From Nocardia iowensis (lineage in GTDB: Bacteria > Actinomycetota > Actinomycetes > Mycobacteriales > Mycobacteriaceae): a stretch of 64,000 nucleotides of DNA. This document shows positions 43,550 through 52,464 of this stretch, one piece after another (position 1 is the first letter of the stretch; each line of letters starts with the position of its first letter). The stretch is taken from assembly GCF_019222765.1 (NCBI RefSeq), contig NZ_CP078145.1, forward strand, positions 6,200,001-6,264,000. The letters run 5' to 3'. The notes under the pieces were generated by a model. It made no database searches. It was not told the DNA's origin and saw nothing but the letters and a program-made list of their open reading frames with translations. The translations under genes were made by a program, and so were the position numbers.

Positions 43550-45112
43550 TCATGGGGCTGGGGAGCCAAGGTCTATGCCGAGATCTGTGGCGGTGTCGTA
43601 GCCGCTGCGGGCCAGGCGGCGCAGTTGTTCGGGGCGCATGCCGACGATGAGTGATGTTTCCAGCAATGTGGCCAGGGGGTGGTCGGGGTCGGCGTCCAGG
43701 GCGGCTTCCAGCGCGATGCCCGCGAGGGGGCCGTCGCCGCGGACGTAGGCGCTGTAGCCGAGCAGTGCTGCGGCTTCGGCGCGGTCGCGGCCGGTCAAGG
43801 CTCGGGTCAGGGCGGCCCACATGCCTTCCGCCGCGACGGCGTGATCGCCGACGGCGAGCGCGAACATGGTGTCGCGCACGGCCCGGTCGCGCAGTGCGGC
43901 AGCGAGTTCGGCGATCTCTGGGACCATGAGTTCGACGCCGGACTCGGTGTTGGCGATCTGCCAGAGCACGTAGTCGAGGGCTTGCCTGCTGTAGGCGCTC
44001 GGATCGCCCCGCCGGACCGCCCTGGCATAACGGTCACGGGCCACCGCCAGCGCATTGTCCAGTATCGCCGCCACCTGGTCTCGGACGTCGGCGTCGACCG
44101 CCACCAGCTCCGTCAGCTCCGAGCGGGAACCACGAATCTGCCGACCGTCGAGAACATGCGACAGCGCCACCATCGAGGTCGCCGGATCCGGCACTACCCC
44201 ACGCCGATCCACCCCGAACAGACTCCACCAGCACTGCTCCGGCTCGATGACAGGCACCGCCCACGCTCCGGCGAGCGCGATGTCGTGCGTGGCGAGCCGC
44301 CTCGCGAGGGCATCGATCAGCACCTCGAATCGCCCCGTGCCACACCGTTCCCCGGCCGTCGAGCGCTGCCGTCCCGGTTCCACGGCCCGGTCGTCGACCA
44401 CGACCGCGAGCACCTCGGCCACCTCATCGTGCGCGCAGATCTGCGCCACACACCGCGCCACCACTCCCGCCCGCAGCTTCCGTCGCCCACCCTCCTGCTC
44501 CAGATCGAACCGCACCACCGCGTCGATGATCGCCCCGTCATCGCGCCCCGGCGCCGCCCGCAGCACGAGCACCACCAACGACCGCTCCGGCGGAAACCCG
44601 ATCATCGCAGGCACCGCCGCGATCAACTCCCCCGGATCATCCACGTGCACAGCACAATCCGGCGCATCAGCATCGAATGACGGTGCCTGATCAGCACAGA
44701 CCACCGCAGGCCCGCGATCAGCCACCCCGAACCCGCCGCCCTCAGGCGCAGCACCGGCACCTGCTCCCTCCCACGGCGCCGATTCCCCGGACGCGGCTGA
44801 GTCCTCCATTCGCGCCGTCTCGTCCAACTGCGCCGCATTGCCCAACGCCCCAGCGTCTTCCAACGCGACGCTGTCCGCCGCCGGACCTGGATCATCCGGC
44901 CGCACCTCGTCGCCCGGCCGCGCATTGCCACGCGCTCGAAGGAACTCACACGATCGCATGGCGGCGCCGAGGCTCACCGGAGCGCGGGAAGTCTTGTTGC
45001 GCAAAGACATGCGGGAACACAGGAGATCGTCCGGCGCAGCGTGTGTGCCACCGTCAGAGGCGGAATCGAGCTTCGCGGTATCAGCGGAACGGGGAGTCTC
45101 GGGTGTGGTCAT
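43550..45112 (-). CDS. DUF4192 protein with low-complexity N-terminal extension
   Basis: The C-terminal about 350 residues match DUF4192: 'DDPGELIAAVPAMIGFPPERSLVVLVLR' (split), 'RGGP'-type turns, 'VRDRYARAVRRG'-like and 'ALTGRDRAEAAALLGYSAYVRGDGPLAGIALEAALDADPDHPLATLL' (split). Its function is unknown; Rv2712c after ideR is probably the counterpart. The first about 150 residues are rich in Ala, Glu, Asp and Gly and look disordered. The start is uncertain: ATG 45112 is used, but other in-frame starts exist within the extension and up to 45202. Confidence 0.8.
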   Translation of the reverse strand: MTTPETPRSADTAKLDSASDGGTHAAPDDLLCSRMSLRNKTSRAPVSLGAAMRSCEFLRARGNARPGDEVRPDDPGPAADSVALEDAGALGNAAQLDETARMEDSAASGESAPWEGAGAGAAPEGGGFGVADRGPAVVCADQAPSFDADAPDCAVHVDDPGELIAAVPAMIGFPPERSLVVLVLRAAPGRDDGAIIDAVVRFDLEQEGGRRKLRAGVVARCVAQICAHDEVAEVLAVVVDDRAVEPGRQRSTAGERCGTGRFEVLIDALARRLATHDIALAGAWAVPVIEPEQCWWSLFGVDRRGVVPDPATSMVALSHVLDGRQIRGSRSELTELVAVDADVRDQVAAILDNALAVARDRYARAVRRGDPSAYSRQALDYVLWQIANTESGVELMVPEIAELAAALRDRAVRDTMFALAVGDHAVAAEGMWAALTRALTGRDRAEAAALLGYSAYVRGDGPLAGIALEAALDADPDHPLATLLETSLIVGMRPEQLRRLARSGYDTATDLGIDLGSPAP

Positions 45113-45277
45113 GGCAGCGAGCATGCCCGCCGCTCCGACCGATCCAGCTGAGCCGACCAGGCATTTCAGCTGCCCTGGGGAATTCCGAAGGGCTGTGGAC
45201 AAACTGCCCTCATCAGCGCGCGATCGCCGCTCAGCTGTCGGCGTGCCCTGCTACGGTCCCACCGCGGGACCCACGGA

Positions 45278-45982
45278 CTACCCCTGCTCGACCCGCCGCA
45301 CCGCGGTCGTGAACAGCTCGTCCACCGCCGCCATATCCGGCTTGGCATCGGAAAAAGACATATATGTCACAGTGATTCGCACATCACCGACCTGCCCGGC
45401 CAGCGTCCGCATCGTTTGCGTCAACCCGGCCCCACCGACATCCGGCGCCACCGTCCGCCGCAACGCCAACGTGTCGTCCGCGTCGATCGGCGGTGGCGGC
45501 TCGAGCTCTGTCGTCACGGTCGTCGTCGCGGCACCACGGCTCACCCGCACTGTCGAGCACTGCTTCAGCTGACTACGCCACGCCGCCAGCGGCTGCTCGG
45601 TCCTGATCAATTCCACCGTGATCGTGGCACGCGTCGCATCGTCGGTACCGACGGCGATCGCGGTCTGATCCGGCCCGAGCCGCTGTTCCGGCGGCACACA
45701 ATTCCCCGGCTGCACCCGCGCACCCCGACTGATACCGGTCAAATCCCCCGCCGCCTGACCAGCCGCTTCCGGCGGCAGCACCACCGCGGGATACCTGACC
45801 GGAAACTGCGCCGGATCCACCAGCAACGTCGACAACGCTGCGCTCACGTGGCGCGTCACCTTCGTCTGCTCGCCCGCGACCGGATGCCCGGTCACGGTCG
45901 ACCCACACCCGGCGAGCAGCACCGCCGACGCGACAGGCACGGCGAAGTACACCCGCCTGCGCGCTGAATCCGCCACAGTCAC
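45278..45982 (-). CDS. Putative lipoprotein, unrecognised family
   Basis: From the GTG at 45982 the 234-residue protein has a basic start ('SARRRVYFAV'), a hydrophobic core and the lipobox 'VLLAGC' with Cys26, so it should be lipid-anchored on the outer face of the membrane. The mature part contains 'HVSAALSTLLVDPAQFPVRYPAVVLPP' (split) and two further Cys ('GNCVPPEQRL', 'KQCSTVRV') that may form a disulfide. It resembles mycobacterial lipoproteins of the DUF5642 type only loosely. CACAGT lies 7 nt before the start. Confidence 0.65.
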   Translation of the reverse strand: MTVADSARRRVYFAVPVASAVLLAGCGSTVTGHPVAGEQTKVTRHVSAALSTLLVDPAQFPVRYPAVVLPPEAAGQAAGDLTGISRGARVQPGNCVPPEQRLGPDQTAIAVGTDDATRATITVELIRTEQPLAAWRSQLKQCSTVRVSRGAATTTVTTELEPPPPIDADDTLALRRTVAPDVGGAGLTQTMRTLAGQVGDVRITVTYMSFSDAKPDMAAVDELFTTAVRRVEQG

Positions 45983-46227
45983 CCGACCCACTGTGCCAAA
46001 CTCCCCGTGCCCGCCCGCGATGCCACGCCGCCGAGCCGGGAATGCGCAGGGCTCCGGCGCTGTTGCCTCGTCGTATGGGTCGGTGTCCGGCCGTGCGCGG
46101 TGGCGGTCACCGGCATGGGGGACAATGGACATGGTCCCCGTCTCGGACGCTGCTCGTCTCGAACGACTTCGGTGTCGATGACAGAGCATCACCCGTGCCG
46201 GAGGAACCGCGCAGGAAGGAGTACGCG

Positions 46228-47181
46228 ATGGACCACGAGTCGCGAATGTACGAACTGGAGTTCCCCGCTCCGCAGCTGTCGTCCGACGACGGCTCGGGTC
46301 CGGTTCTGGTGCACGGACTGGAAGGTTTCACCGATGCTGGGCATGCGGTGCGGCTGGCCACGACGCACCTGCGCGAGAGCCTGGAAAGCGAACTGGTCGC
46401 CTCGTTCGATGTCGACGAGCTGCTGGACTACCGTTCGCGCCGCCCGCTCATGACGTTCAAGACCGATCACTTCTCCGAATACGCGGAGCCGGAACTCAAC
46501 CTCTACGCGCTGCGCGACACCGCGGGCACCCCGTTCCTGCTGCTCGCGGGCATCGAACCGGACCTGCGCTGGGAGAAGTTCACCACCGCGGTGCGGCTGC
46601 TCGCCGAACAGCTCGGCGTGCGGCGCAGCATCGGCCTCAGCGCGATCCCGATGGCGATCCCGCACACCCGCCCGCTCGGGGTGACCGCGCATTCCTCCGA
46701 TCGTGAACTCATTCCCGAGCATCAGCGCTGGCCTGGCGAGTTGCAGGTACCTGGCAGCGCCTCCTCGCTGTTGGAGTACCGGATGGCGCAACACGGTCAC
46801 GAGTCGGTGGGCTTCTCCGTGCACGTGCCGCACTACCTGGCGCAAACCGCCTATCCGGAAGCCGCGCAGACCCTGCTGGAGAACGTCGCCGACAACGCGG
46901 GCTTGGAGATTCCGCTCGCCGCGCTCGGTGAGGCCGCGGCCCGGGTCCGCGAACAGGTCAACGAGCACATCGCCGGCAACTCCGAGGTGGAAACCGTCGT
47001 GCACGCGCTGGAACGCCAGTACGACAGCTTCGTCAGCGCCCAGGAACGCCAGTCGAGTTTGCTCGTCGGCGACGGTGAACTACCCAGCGGCGACGAGCTC
47101 GGTGCCGAGTTCGAACGGTTCCTCGCCGAGCAGGGCGGCTACGAGGGTGAGGGCGAACCCGACAACGGCGAACAGCGGTAG
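46228..47181 (+). CDS. PAC2-family protein
   Basis: The 317-residue protein matches the PAC2 family (named after a proteasome assembly chaperone): 'PVLVHGLEGFTDAGHAVRLATTHL', 'ELVASFDVDELLDYRSRRPLMTF' and 'PFLLLAGIEPDLRWEKFTTAV' (each split by loops). The M. tuberculosis counterpart is Rv2714. The molecular role in bacteria is unknown. AAGGAG precedes the ATG by 7 nt. It is followed after 35 nt by the DUF3516 helicase gene, which has its own leaderless-type promoter. Confidence 0.87.
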   Translation: MDHESRMYELEFPAPQLSSDDGSGPVLVHGLEGFTDAGHAVRLATTHLRESLESELVASFDVDELLDYRSRRPLMTFKTDHFSEYAEPELNLYALRDTAGTPFLLLAGIEPDLRWEKFTTAVRLLAEQLGVRRSIGLSAIPMAIPHTRPLGVTAHSSDRELIPEHQRWPGELQVPGSASSLLEYRMAQHGHESVGFSVHVPHYLAQTAYPEAAQTLLENVADNAGLEIPLAALGEAAARVREQVNEHIAGNSEVETVVHALERQYDSFVSAQERQSSLLVGDGELPSGDELGAEFERFLAEQGGYEGEGEPDNGEQR

Positions 47182-47203
47182 CCACCGCCCGGATCCCAGC
47201 CCG

Positions 47204-47209
47204 TAGGGT
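47204..47209 (+). promoter_or_regulatory. Predicted -10 box, leaderless DUF3516 helicase gene
   Basis: TAGGGT ends 7 nt before the GTG at 47217, which favours that start over the GTG at 47208. Confidence 0.45.
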
Positions 47210-47216
47210 GTTCGGA

Positions 47217-49715
47217 GTGGATCTGACCGAACTGCTGGAGATACCGGGAACCGACGCCGACGCGCTGTACGAGTCCTTCGGGGCGTGGGCGGCCGAGCAG
47301 GGCACCCCGCTGTATCCGGCACAGGACGAGGCGCTGCTGGAATTGGCGTCGGGATCCAACGTCATCCTGGCGACCCCAACGGGTTCCGGTAAGTCCCTGG
47401 TCGCGGTCGGCGCCCACCTCATCGCGCTCGCCCAGGGCAAACGCACCTACTACACCGCCCCGATCAAGGCACTGGTCAGCGAGAAGTTCTTCGCTCTGTG
47501 CGAGGTGTTCGGCGCCGAGCGCGTCGGCATGGTCACCGGCGACGCCGCCGTCAACGCGGACGCACCGATCATCTGCGCTACCGCGGAGATCCTGGCGAAC
47601 CTGGCCCTGCGCGAGGGCTCGGCCGCCGACGTCGGCCAGGTCGTGATGGATGAATTCCACTTCTACGCCGACCCCGACCGCGGCTGGGCCTGGCAGGTTC
47701 CGCTGCTCGAACTCCCCCGCGCCCAGTTCCTGCTCATGTCCGCCACCCTCGGCGAGGTCGACTTCTTCGCCAAGGACATGGAGCGCCGCACCGGTCGCTC
47801 GACGGCGGTGGTCGCGGGCACCGAACGCCCGGTGCCGCTGACCTTCTCGTACGCGCGCACCCCCATCACCGAAACCCTGGAAGAACTCGTCACCACCCAC
47901 CAGGCCCCGGTGTATGTCGTGCACTTCACCCAAGCCGCCGCCCTCGAACGCGCGCAGGCGCTGACCAGTGTGAATTTCGCCACCCGCGCCGAAAAGGACG
48001 CGATCGCCGCGGCGTTGGGTGAGTTCCGTTTCGCCTCCGGTTTCGGTAAAACGCTGTCCCGCCTGATCCGCCACGGCATCGGCGTGCACCACGCGGGCAT
48101 GCTGCCGAAGTACCGCCGTCTGGTCGAACGCCTCGCCCAGGAGGGACTGCTGAAGGTGGTCTGCGGCACCGACACCCTCGGCGTCGGCATCAACGTGCCC
48201 ATCCGCACCGTGCTGCTCACCGGCCTGACCAAGTACGACGGCGTGCGCACCCGCAGGCTGAAAGCCCGTGAGTTCCATCAGATCTCGGGCCGCGCCGGCC
48301 GCGCGGGCTACGACACCATGGGTACCGTCGTCGTCCAAGCCCCCGAGCACGAGGTGGAGAACACCCGCCTGCTCGCCAAGGCGGGCGACGACCCGAAAAA
48401 GCAGCGAAAGGTGGTGCGCCGCAAGCCACCCGAGGGTTTCGTCTCGTGGAGCGAGGAAACGTTCGACCGCCTCGTCGCCGCCCAGCCGGAGCCGATGGTC
48501 TCCCGCTTCAACGTGACGAACTCCATGCTGCTCAACGTGATTGCCCGCCCCGGCAACTGCTTCGACGCCATGCGGCACCTCCTGGAAGACAACCACGAGC
48601 CGCGCCCTGCCCAGCGCAAACACATCCTGCGCGCCATCCGTCTCTACCGGGCGCTGCGCGATGCCGGAGTGGTCCAACAGCTCGACGAACCCGACGCGCA
48701 GGGCCGCCGCGCCCGCCTCACCGTCGACCTGCAACGCGACTTCGCCCTGGATCAGCCGCTGTCACCGTTCGCGCTCGCCGCCTTCGAGCTACTAGACAAA
48801 GACGCGCCCAGCTATACCCTCGATGTGGTGTCCCTCATCGAATCGACCCTCGAGGATCCGCGCCAGCTGCTGATGGCTCAGCAGCACAAGGCGCGCGGCG
48901 TGGCGATCAATGAGATGAAGGCCGACGGCATCGAGTACGACGAGCGGATGGAACTGCTCGAAGAGGTCACCTGGCCCAAACCGCTCGCCGAGCTGATCGA
49001 GCCCGCCTTCGAGACCTACCGCGCCGGGCACCCGTGGGTGTCGGAGTTCGCGCCGTCGCCGAAGTCGGTGGTTCGCGACATGATCGACCGGTCGATGACC
49101 TTCGCCGAGCTGATCTCGTTCTACGAACTGGCCAGGTCCGAGGGCGTTGTGCTGCGCTACCTCGCCGACGCCTACCGCGCGCTGCGCCGCACCGTGCCCG
49201 ATTCCGCGCGCACCGAGGAACTCGACGACATCACCGAATGGCTCGGCGAGCTGGTCCGGCAGGTCGATTCGAGCCTGCTCGACGAATGGGAACAGCTCAC
49301 CAACCCCGGCGCGGAGATCGACGCCGACCAGCTCGCGTTCGGCGCCGAGACAGTGCGCCCCATTTCCGCCAACGAGCGCGCGTTCCGCGTGATGGTTCGC
49401 AACGCCATGTTCCGCCGGGTCGAGCTGGCCGCGCTGCACCGCTGGGACGCACTGGCCGACCTGGGCACCGGGCCGGACTGGGAGACCGAACTGGCGCCCT
49501 ACTTCGCCGAGTACGAGAGCATCGGCATCGGCCAGAACGCGCGCGGACCGCAACTGTTCCAGATCGAACGAAGACCCGGTTTCTGGCAGGTGCGTCAGGT
49601 CCTCGACGACCCGGCGGGCGACCATGGCTGGTCGATCGTCGGCGTGGTGGACTTGGCCGAGTCCGACGCCGCGGGCGAGGTCGTCTTCGACGAGATCACC
49701 GTGTCCGCAGGCTGA
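47217..49715 (+). CDS. DEAD/DEAH-box helicase with C-terminal DUF3516 domain
   Basis: The 832-residue protein is an SKI2-like superfamily 2 helicase. Motifs: Walker A 'ILATPTGSGKSLVAVGAHL' (about residue 50), 'YYTAPIKALVSEKFF', box II 'VVMDEFHFYAD', motif III 'FLLMSATLGEVDFF', and in lobe 2 'HHAGMLPKYRRLVERLAQ', 'VCGTDTLGVGINVP' and 'FHQISGRAGRAGYDT'. The C-terminal about 350 residues are the DUF3516 region typical of actinobacterial members. It probably unwinds RNA or DNA; the process served is unknown. Confidence 0.9.
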   Translation: MDLTELLEIPGTDADALYESFGAWAAEQGTPLYPAQDEALLELASGSNVILATPTGSGKSLVAVGAHLIALAQGKRTYYTAPIKALVSEKFFALCEVFGAERVGMVTGDAAVNADAPIICATAEILANLALREGSAADVGQVVMDEFHFYADPDRGWAWQVPLLELPRAQFLLMSATLGEVDFFAKDMERRTGRSTAVVAGTERPVPLTFSYARTPITETLEELVTTHQAPVYVVHFTQAAALERAQALTSVNFATRAEKDAIAAALGEFRFASGFGKTLSRLIRHGIGVHHAGMLPKYRRLVERLAQEGLLKVVCGTDTLGVGINVPIRTVLLTGLTKYDGVRTRRLKAREFHQISGRAGRAGYDTMGTVVVQAPEHEVENTRLLAKAGDDPKKQRKVVRRKPPEGFVSWSEETFDRLVAAQPEPMVSRFNVTNSMLLNVIARPGNCFDAMRHLLEDNHEPRPAQRKHILRAIRLYRALRDAGVVQQLDEPDAQGRRARLTVDLQRDFALDQPLSPFALAAFELLDKDAPSYTLDVVSLIESTLEDPRQLLMAQQHKARGVAINEMKADGIEYDERMELLEEVTWPKPLAELIEPAFETYRAGHPWVSEFAPSPKSVVRDMIDRSMTFAELISFYELARSEGVVLRYLADAYRALRRTVPDSARTEELDDITEWLGELVRQVDSSLLDEWEQLTNPGAEIDADQLAFGAETVRPISANERAFRVMVRNAMFRRVELAALHRWDALADLGTGPDWETELAPYFAEYESIGIGQNARGPQLFQIERRPGFWQVRQVLDDPAGDHGWSIVGVVDLAESDAAGEVVFDEITVSAG

Positions 49716-49889
49716 CCCGCACCAGGCTCCCCTCCCTCGAATCTCTACAGAATCCATACAGGTCACCGACCACTTCGCGCCCTGATGCGGGTGCCGAACG
49801 GCGGTGCCGCGAACGTGAGGTTTGACGGATTCGGTTCTGGGTAGGGGCCGCTGATACTCTCTCCGCTGCTGCCAAGCGAAAGATCAACT

Positions 49890-50990
49890 ATGCCCGAATC
49901 ACCGTTTCTTGTCATCTATCCCGAGCGAGTGCGTGAGAACTTCCACGCACTCCATGCCGCCATGCCCGCGGCAAGGATTCGCTTCGCGGTCAAGGCAAGT
50001 CCGGTGCCGGAGATCATCCGCGCGCTCGACGAGGAAGGCGCCGAGTTCGATGTCGCCAGCATCGGCGAGATCGAGCTGTGCCTCGAGCTCGGTGTCGAAC
50101 CGGACACCCTCTGCTACGGCAATCCGATCAAGAAGGCCGCCGACATCGCCCGCGCCTACGCCCTCGGGGTGCGCCGCTTCGCCTTCGACACCGAGGACGA
50201 TCTGCTGCGCATCGTGGAGCATGCGCCGGGCTCAGAGGTCGAATGCCGTTTCCTCGCTTCGGCTCCCGAGTCGCGCACCCCGTTCGGCACCAAGTTCGGC
50301 TGCACGCCCGGTGAGGCGTTCCGGCTGCTGGTCCGAGCCCGCGATCTCGGGCTGATCGTCGCGGGGCCGTATTTCCACGTCGGGTCGCAGCAACTCGATC
50401 CGGACGCGTGGCGGATCGGCGTCGAGCAGGCCGGTCGCATCGTGGAAGCATTGGCCGACAAGGAGATTCACGTCCAGTCGGTGAATATCGGTGGCGGCCT
50501 GCCGATCGCGTACGCCGATCCCGCACCCGCCATCGACGAGATCGCGGCGGTCATCACGGCCGCCGCGGCCGAATTCCTGCCCGAAACCGCCGGGGTGGTG
50601 GTCGAACCCGGCCGCGCGCTGGTCGGTTCCGCGGGCATCATCCACGCCGAGGTAGTCGGCGTGCGCATCGCGCCGGACGGCCGGCGCTGGGTGTATCTCG
50701 ACATCGGCCGCTACAACGGAATGGCCGAGACCGAGAACGAGTACATCGCCTATCGGTTCGTCACAGACCGGGATGGTGACCCCGTCGATGAGGCGGTGGT
50801 GGCCGGTCCGACCTGCGACGGAGACGATGTACTGTATCAACGCACGCGAGTCTTCCTACCGACCACGTTGCGAGCCGGTGATCGCATTCAGATCCTCGAC
50901 ACCGGCGCCTATACCGCGAGCTATTCGTCGGTGTCCTTCAATGGTTTTCCGCCCTTGACCGTTCATGTCTCGGGCGCTGAGCGAGAGTGA
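49890..50990 (+). CDS. Fold-III PLP decarboxylase, ornithine decarboxylase-like
   Basis: The 366-residue protein belongs to the alanine-racemase-fold decarboxylases (ODC/DAPDC family). PLP-binding Lys35 lies in 'RFAVKASP', phosphate-binding glycines in 'VNIGGGLPI', and the catalytic Cys309-Asp pair in 'AGPTCDGDDVLY'. The Cys-Asp wording and the short length fit ornithine/lysine decarboxylase rather than diaminopimelate decarboxylase. It would make putrescine (or cadaverine). Its stop overlaps the GTG start of the SpeD-SpeE fusion (GTGA), so the two make one polyamine operon. Confidence 0.88.
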   Translation: MPESPFLVIYPERVRENFHALHAAMPAARIRFAVKASPVPEIIRALDEEGAEFDVASIGEIELCLELGVEPDTLCYGNPIKKAADIARAYALGVRRFAFDTEDDLLRIVEHAPGSEVECRFLASAPESRTPFGTKFGCTPGEAFRLLVRARDLGLIVAGPYFHVGSQQLDPDAWRIGVEQAGRIVEALADKEIHVQSVNIGGGLPIAYADPAPAIDEIAAVITAAAAEFLPETAGVVVEPGRALVGSAGIIHAEVVGVRIAPDGRRWVYLDIGRYNGMAETENEYIAYRFVTDRDGDPVDEAVVAGPTCDGDDVLYQRTRVFLPTTLRAGDRIQILDTGAYTASYSSVSFNGFPPLTVHVSGAERE

Positions 50991-52201
50991 GTTTGCCCAT
51001 GACGGCGGATTTCACCGGCTGGCACGTGCTGGCCGAGTTCGGTGGTGTCGACGCGGCGCTCTGCGACGATCTCGAACGACTCGAATCGGCGTTGCGTGAG
51101 TCTTTGATCGCCGCGGGCGTCACCATCTGCGATGTCGTTCACAAAAAGTTCGATCCGCAGGGGGTGACTGTCCTCGCGCTGTTGTCGGAGTCCCACGCCT
51201 CGATTCACACCTATCCGGAGTCCGGCGACATCTTCGTCGACGTCTTCACCTGCGGCAGCATCGGCGCCGGCGCGTCGAAAGCCGTCGAACTCCTACGAGA
51301 CAAACTCGCCCCCAACGACGTTCGCATGCAAGTCATCCGACGCGGACACGGCTCCCAACGCATCGAGGAACCCGTCGGCGAGGGTTTGACCCGCATCTGG
51401 GACCTGCACGAGGTCATCGTCGACACCCACACCCCGTTCCAGCACATGGTCATCGCCCGCACCGACCAAGGCATCAGCCTGTTCTCCGACAACGACCGCC
51501 AATCCACCGAATTCTCCCAACTGACCTACCACGAAGCGATGATGGTCCCCGCCTTCGCCCTGGCCCAGAAACTGGACAAGGTCCTCATCATCGGCTCCGG
51601 GGAAGGTGTGGCCAGCCAGATGTCGGTCGCCGCGGGCGCGACACAGGTCGACCACGTCGACATCGACCAACGCGAAGTCGAGTTGTGCGCCGAGCACCTG
51701 CCCTACGGCTACACCAGCGACGACCTGGCCGCCGCCGTCAAGGCCCAAGGCCCGATCACGGTGCACTACGCCGACGGCTGGGACTTCCTGGCCAACGCCG
51801 CCCAGACCGGCACCCGCTACGACGTCATCGTCATCGACCTGCCCGACGAAAGAGTCGAAGACGCACAACACAACCGGCTCTACGAAACAGAGTTCCTCTC
51901 GCGATGTCGCGAACTACTCGCCCCCGGCGGCGTACTCAGCGCCCAAGCCGGATGCGCCACCATGTGGCGCAACGAAACACTCAAACGGTCCTGGAACCGC
52001 TTCCACGACCAGTTCGCCACCGTCGTGCAATACGGCAGCGACGAACACGAATGGACATTCCTGTTCGGACTCAACGAACAAATCACCGACCCGGTACAAG
52101 CCATGACCGACCGCCTGACCACCCTGCCCTACCGCCCGGAAACCATCGACGCCCGAGCATTGATCCGCGGCGCGATCGAACCACACGCCCTGCGCGTGTA
52201 G
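50987..52201 (+). CDS. S-adenosylmethionine decarboxylase (SpeD) fused to aminopropyltransferase (SpeE)
   Basis: The 404-residue protein joins two polyamine enzymes. Residues about 10-125 form a prokaryotic class 1b AdoMet decarboxylase: self-cleavage Ser69 in 'LLSESHASIHTYPE', catalytic His74 and Cys89 are spaced as in the Thermotoga enzyme. Residues about 148-400 form a spermidine-synthase domain ('TPFQHMVIARTD', 'LTYHEAMMVPA', 'VLIIGSGEGVASQM', 'VDIDQREVELC', catalytic Asp in 'VIVIDLPDERVED'). It departs from the usual GGGDG and DxTDP wording. The fusion would channel decarboxylated AdoMet to aminopropyl transfer. Start is GTG 50987 or ATG 50999. Confidence 0.88.
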   Translation: MSLPMTADFTGWHVLAEFGGVDAALCDDLERLESALRESLIAAGVTICDVVHKKFDPQGVTVLALLSESHASIHTYPESGDIFVDVFTCGSIGAGASKAVELLRDKLAPNDVRMQVIRRGHGSQRIEEPVGEGLTRIWDLHEVIVDTHTPFQHMVIARTDQGISLFSDNDRQSTEFSQLTYHEAMMVPAFALAQKLDKVLIIGSGEGVASQMSVAAGATQVDHVDIDQREVELCAEHLPYGYTSDDLAAAVKAQGPITVHYADGWDFLANAAQTGTRYDVIVIDLPDERVEDAQHNRLYETEFLSRCRELLAPGGVLSAQAGCATMWRNETLKRSWNRFHDQFATVVQYGSDEHEWTFLFGLNEQITDPVQAMTDRLTTLPYRPETIDARALIRGAIEPHALRV

Positions 52202-52209
52202 CTCAACTT

Positions 52210-52256
52210 CGAACGCACCGGCTCCCAAGGAAATCCCTTGGGAGCCTGTGCGTTCG
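52210..52256. terminator. Bidirectional terminator hairpin after the polyamine operon
   Basis: CGAACGCAC plus GGCTCCCAAGG on the left pairs with CCTTGGGAGCC plus GTGCGTTCG on the right, a stem of about 20 bp with a 4-nt loop and one mismatch. It lies between the convergent speD-speE and tautomerase genes. Confidence 0.8.
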
Positions 52257-52263
52257 GCGTAGG

Positions 52264-52464
52264 TCAGAGCCGGCTGCGGTACTCCTCGACGTTCAGGCCC
52301 CCGACTCCCCAGTCGACGAGGTCGACCTCATCGATGACCACGTAGGTGCTCGCCGGATCCTTGCCGAGGACGTCCTGGAGTAGGTCGGTGACGCCTTTGA
52401 TCAACTGCGCCTTCTCTTCCCGCGTGACGCCTTCGTTGGTGATCTTGATGTTGACGTACGGCAT
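52264..52464 (-). CDS. 4-oxalocrotonate tautomerase-like protein
   Basis: The 66-residue protein has the catalytic N-terminal Pro ('MPYVNIKITNEG'), 'REEKAQLIKGVTDLLQDVLGKDPASTYVVIDEV' (split) and 'DWGVGGLNVEEYR'. These small hexameric enzymes move double bonds in keto-enol or dicarboxylate substrates, often in aromatic breakdown. Its ATG overlaps the SDR stop by one base (TGATG), so it is the second gene of a TetR-controlled pair. Confidence 0.9.
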   Translation of the reverse strand: MPYVNIKITNEGVTREEKAQLIKGVTDLLQDVLGKDPASTYVVIDEVDLVDWGVGGLNVEEYRSRL

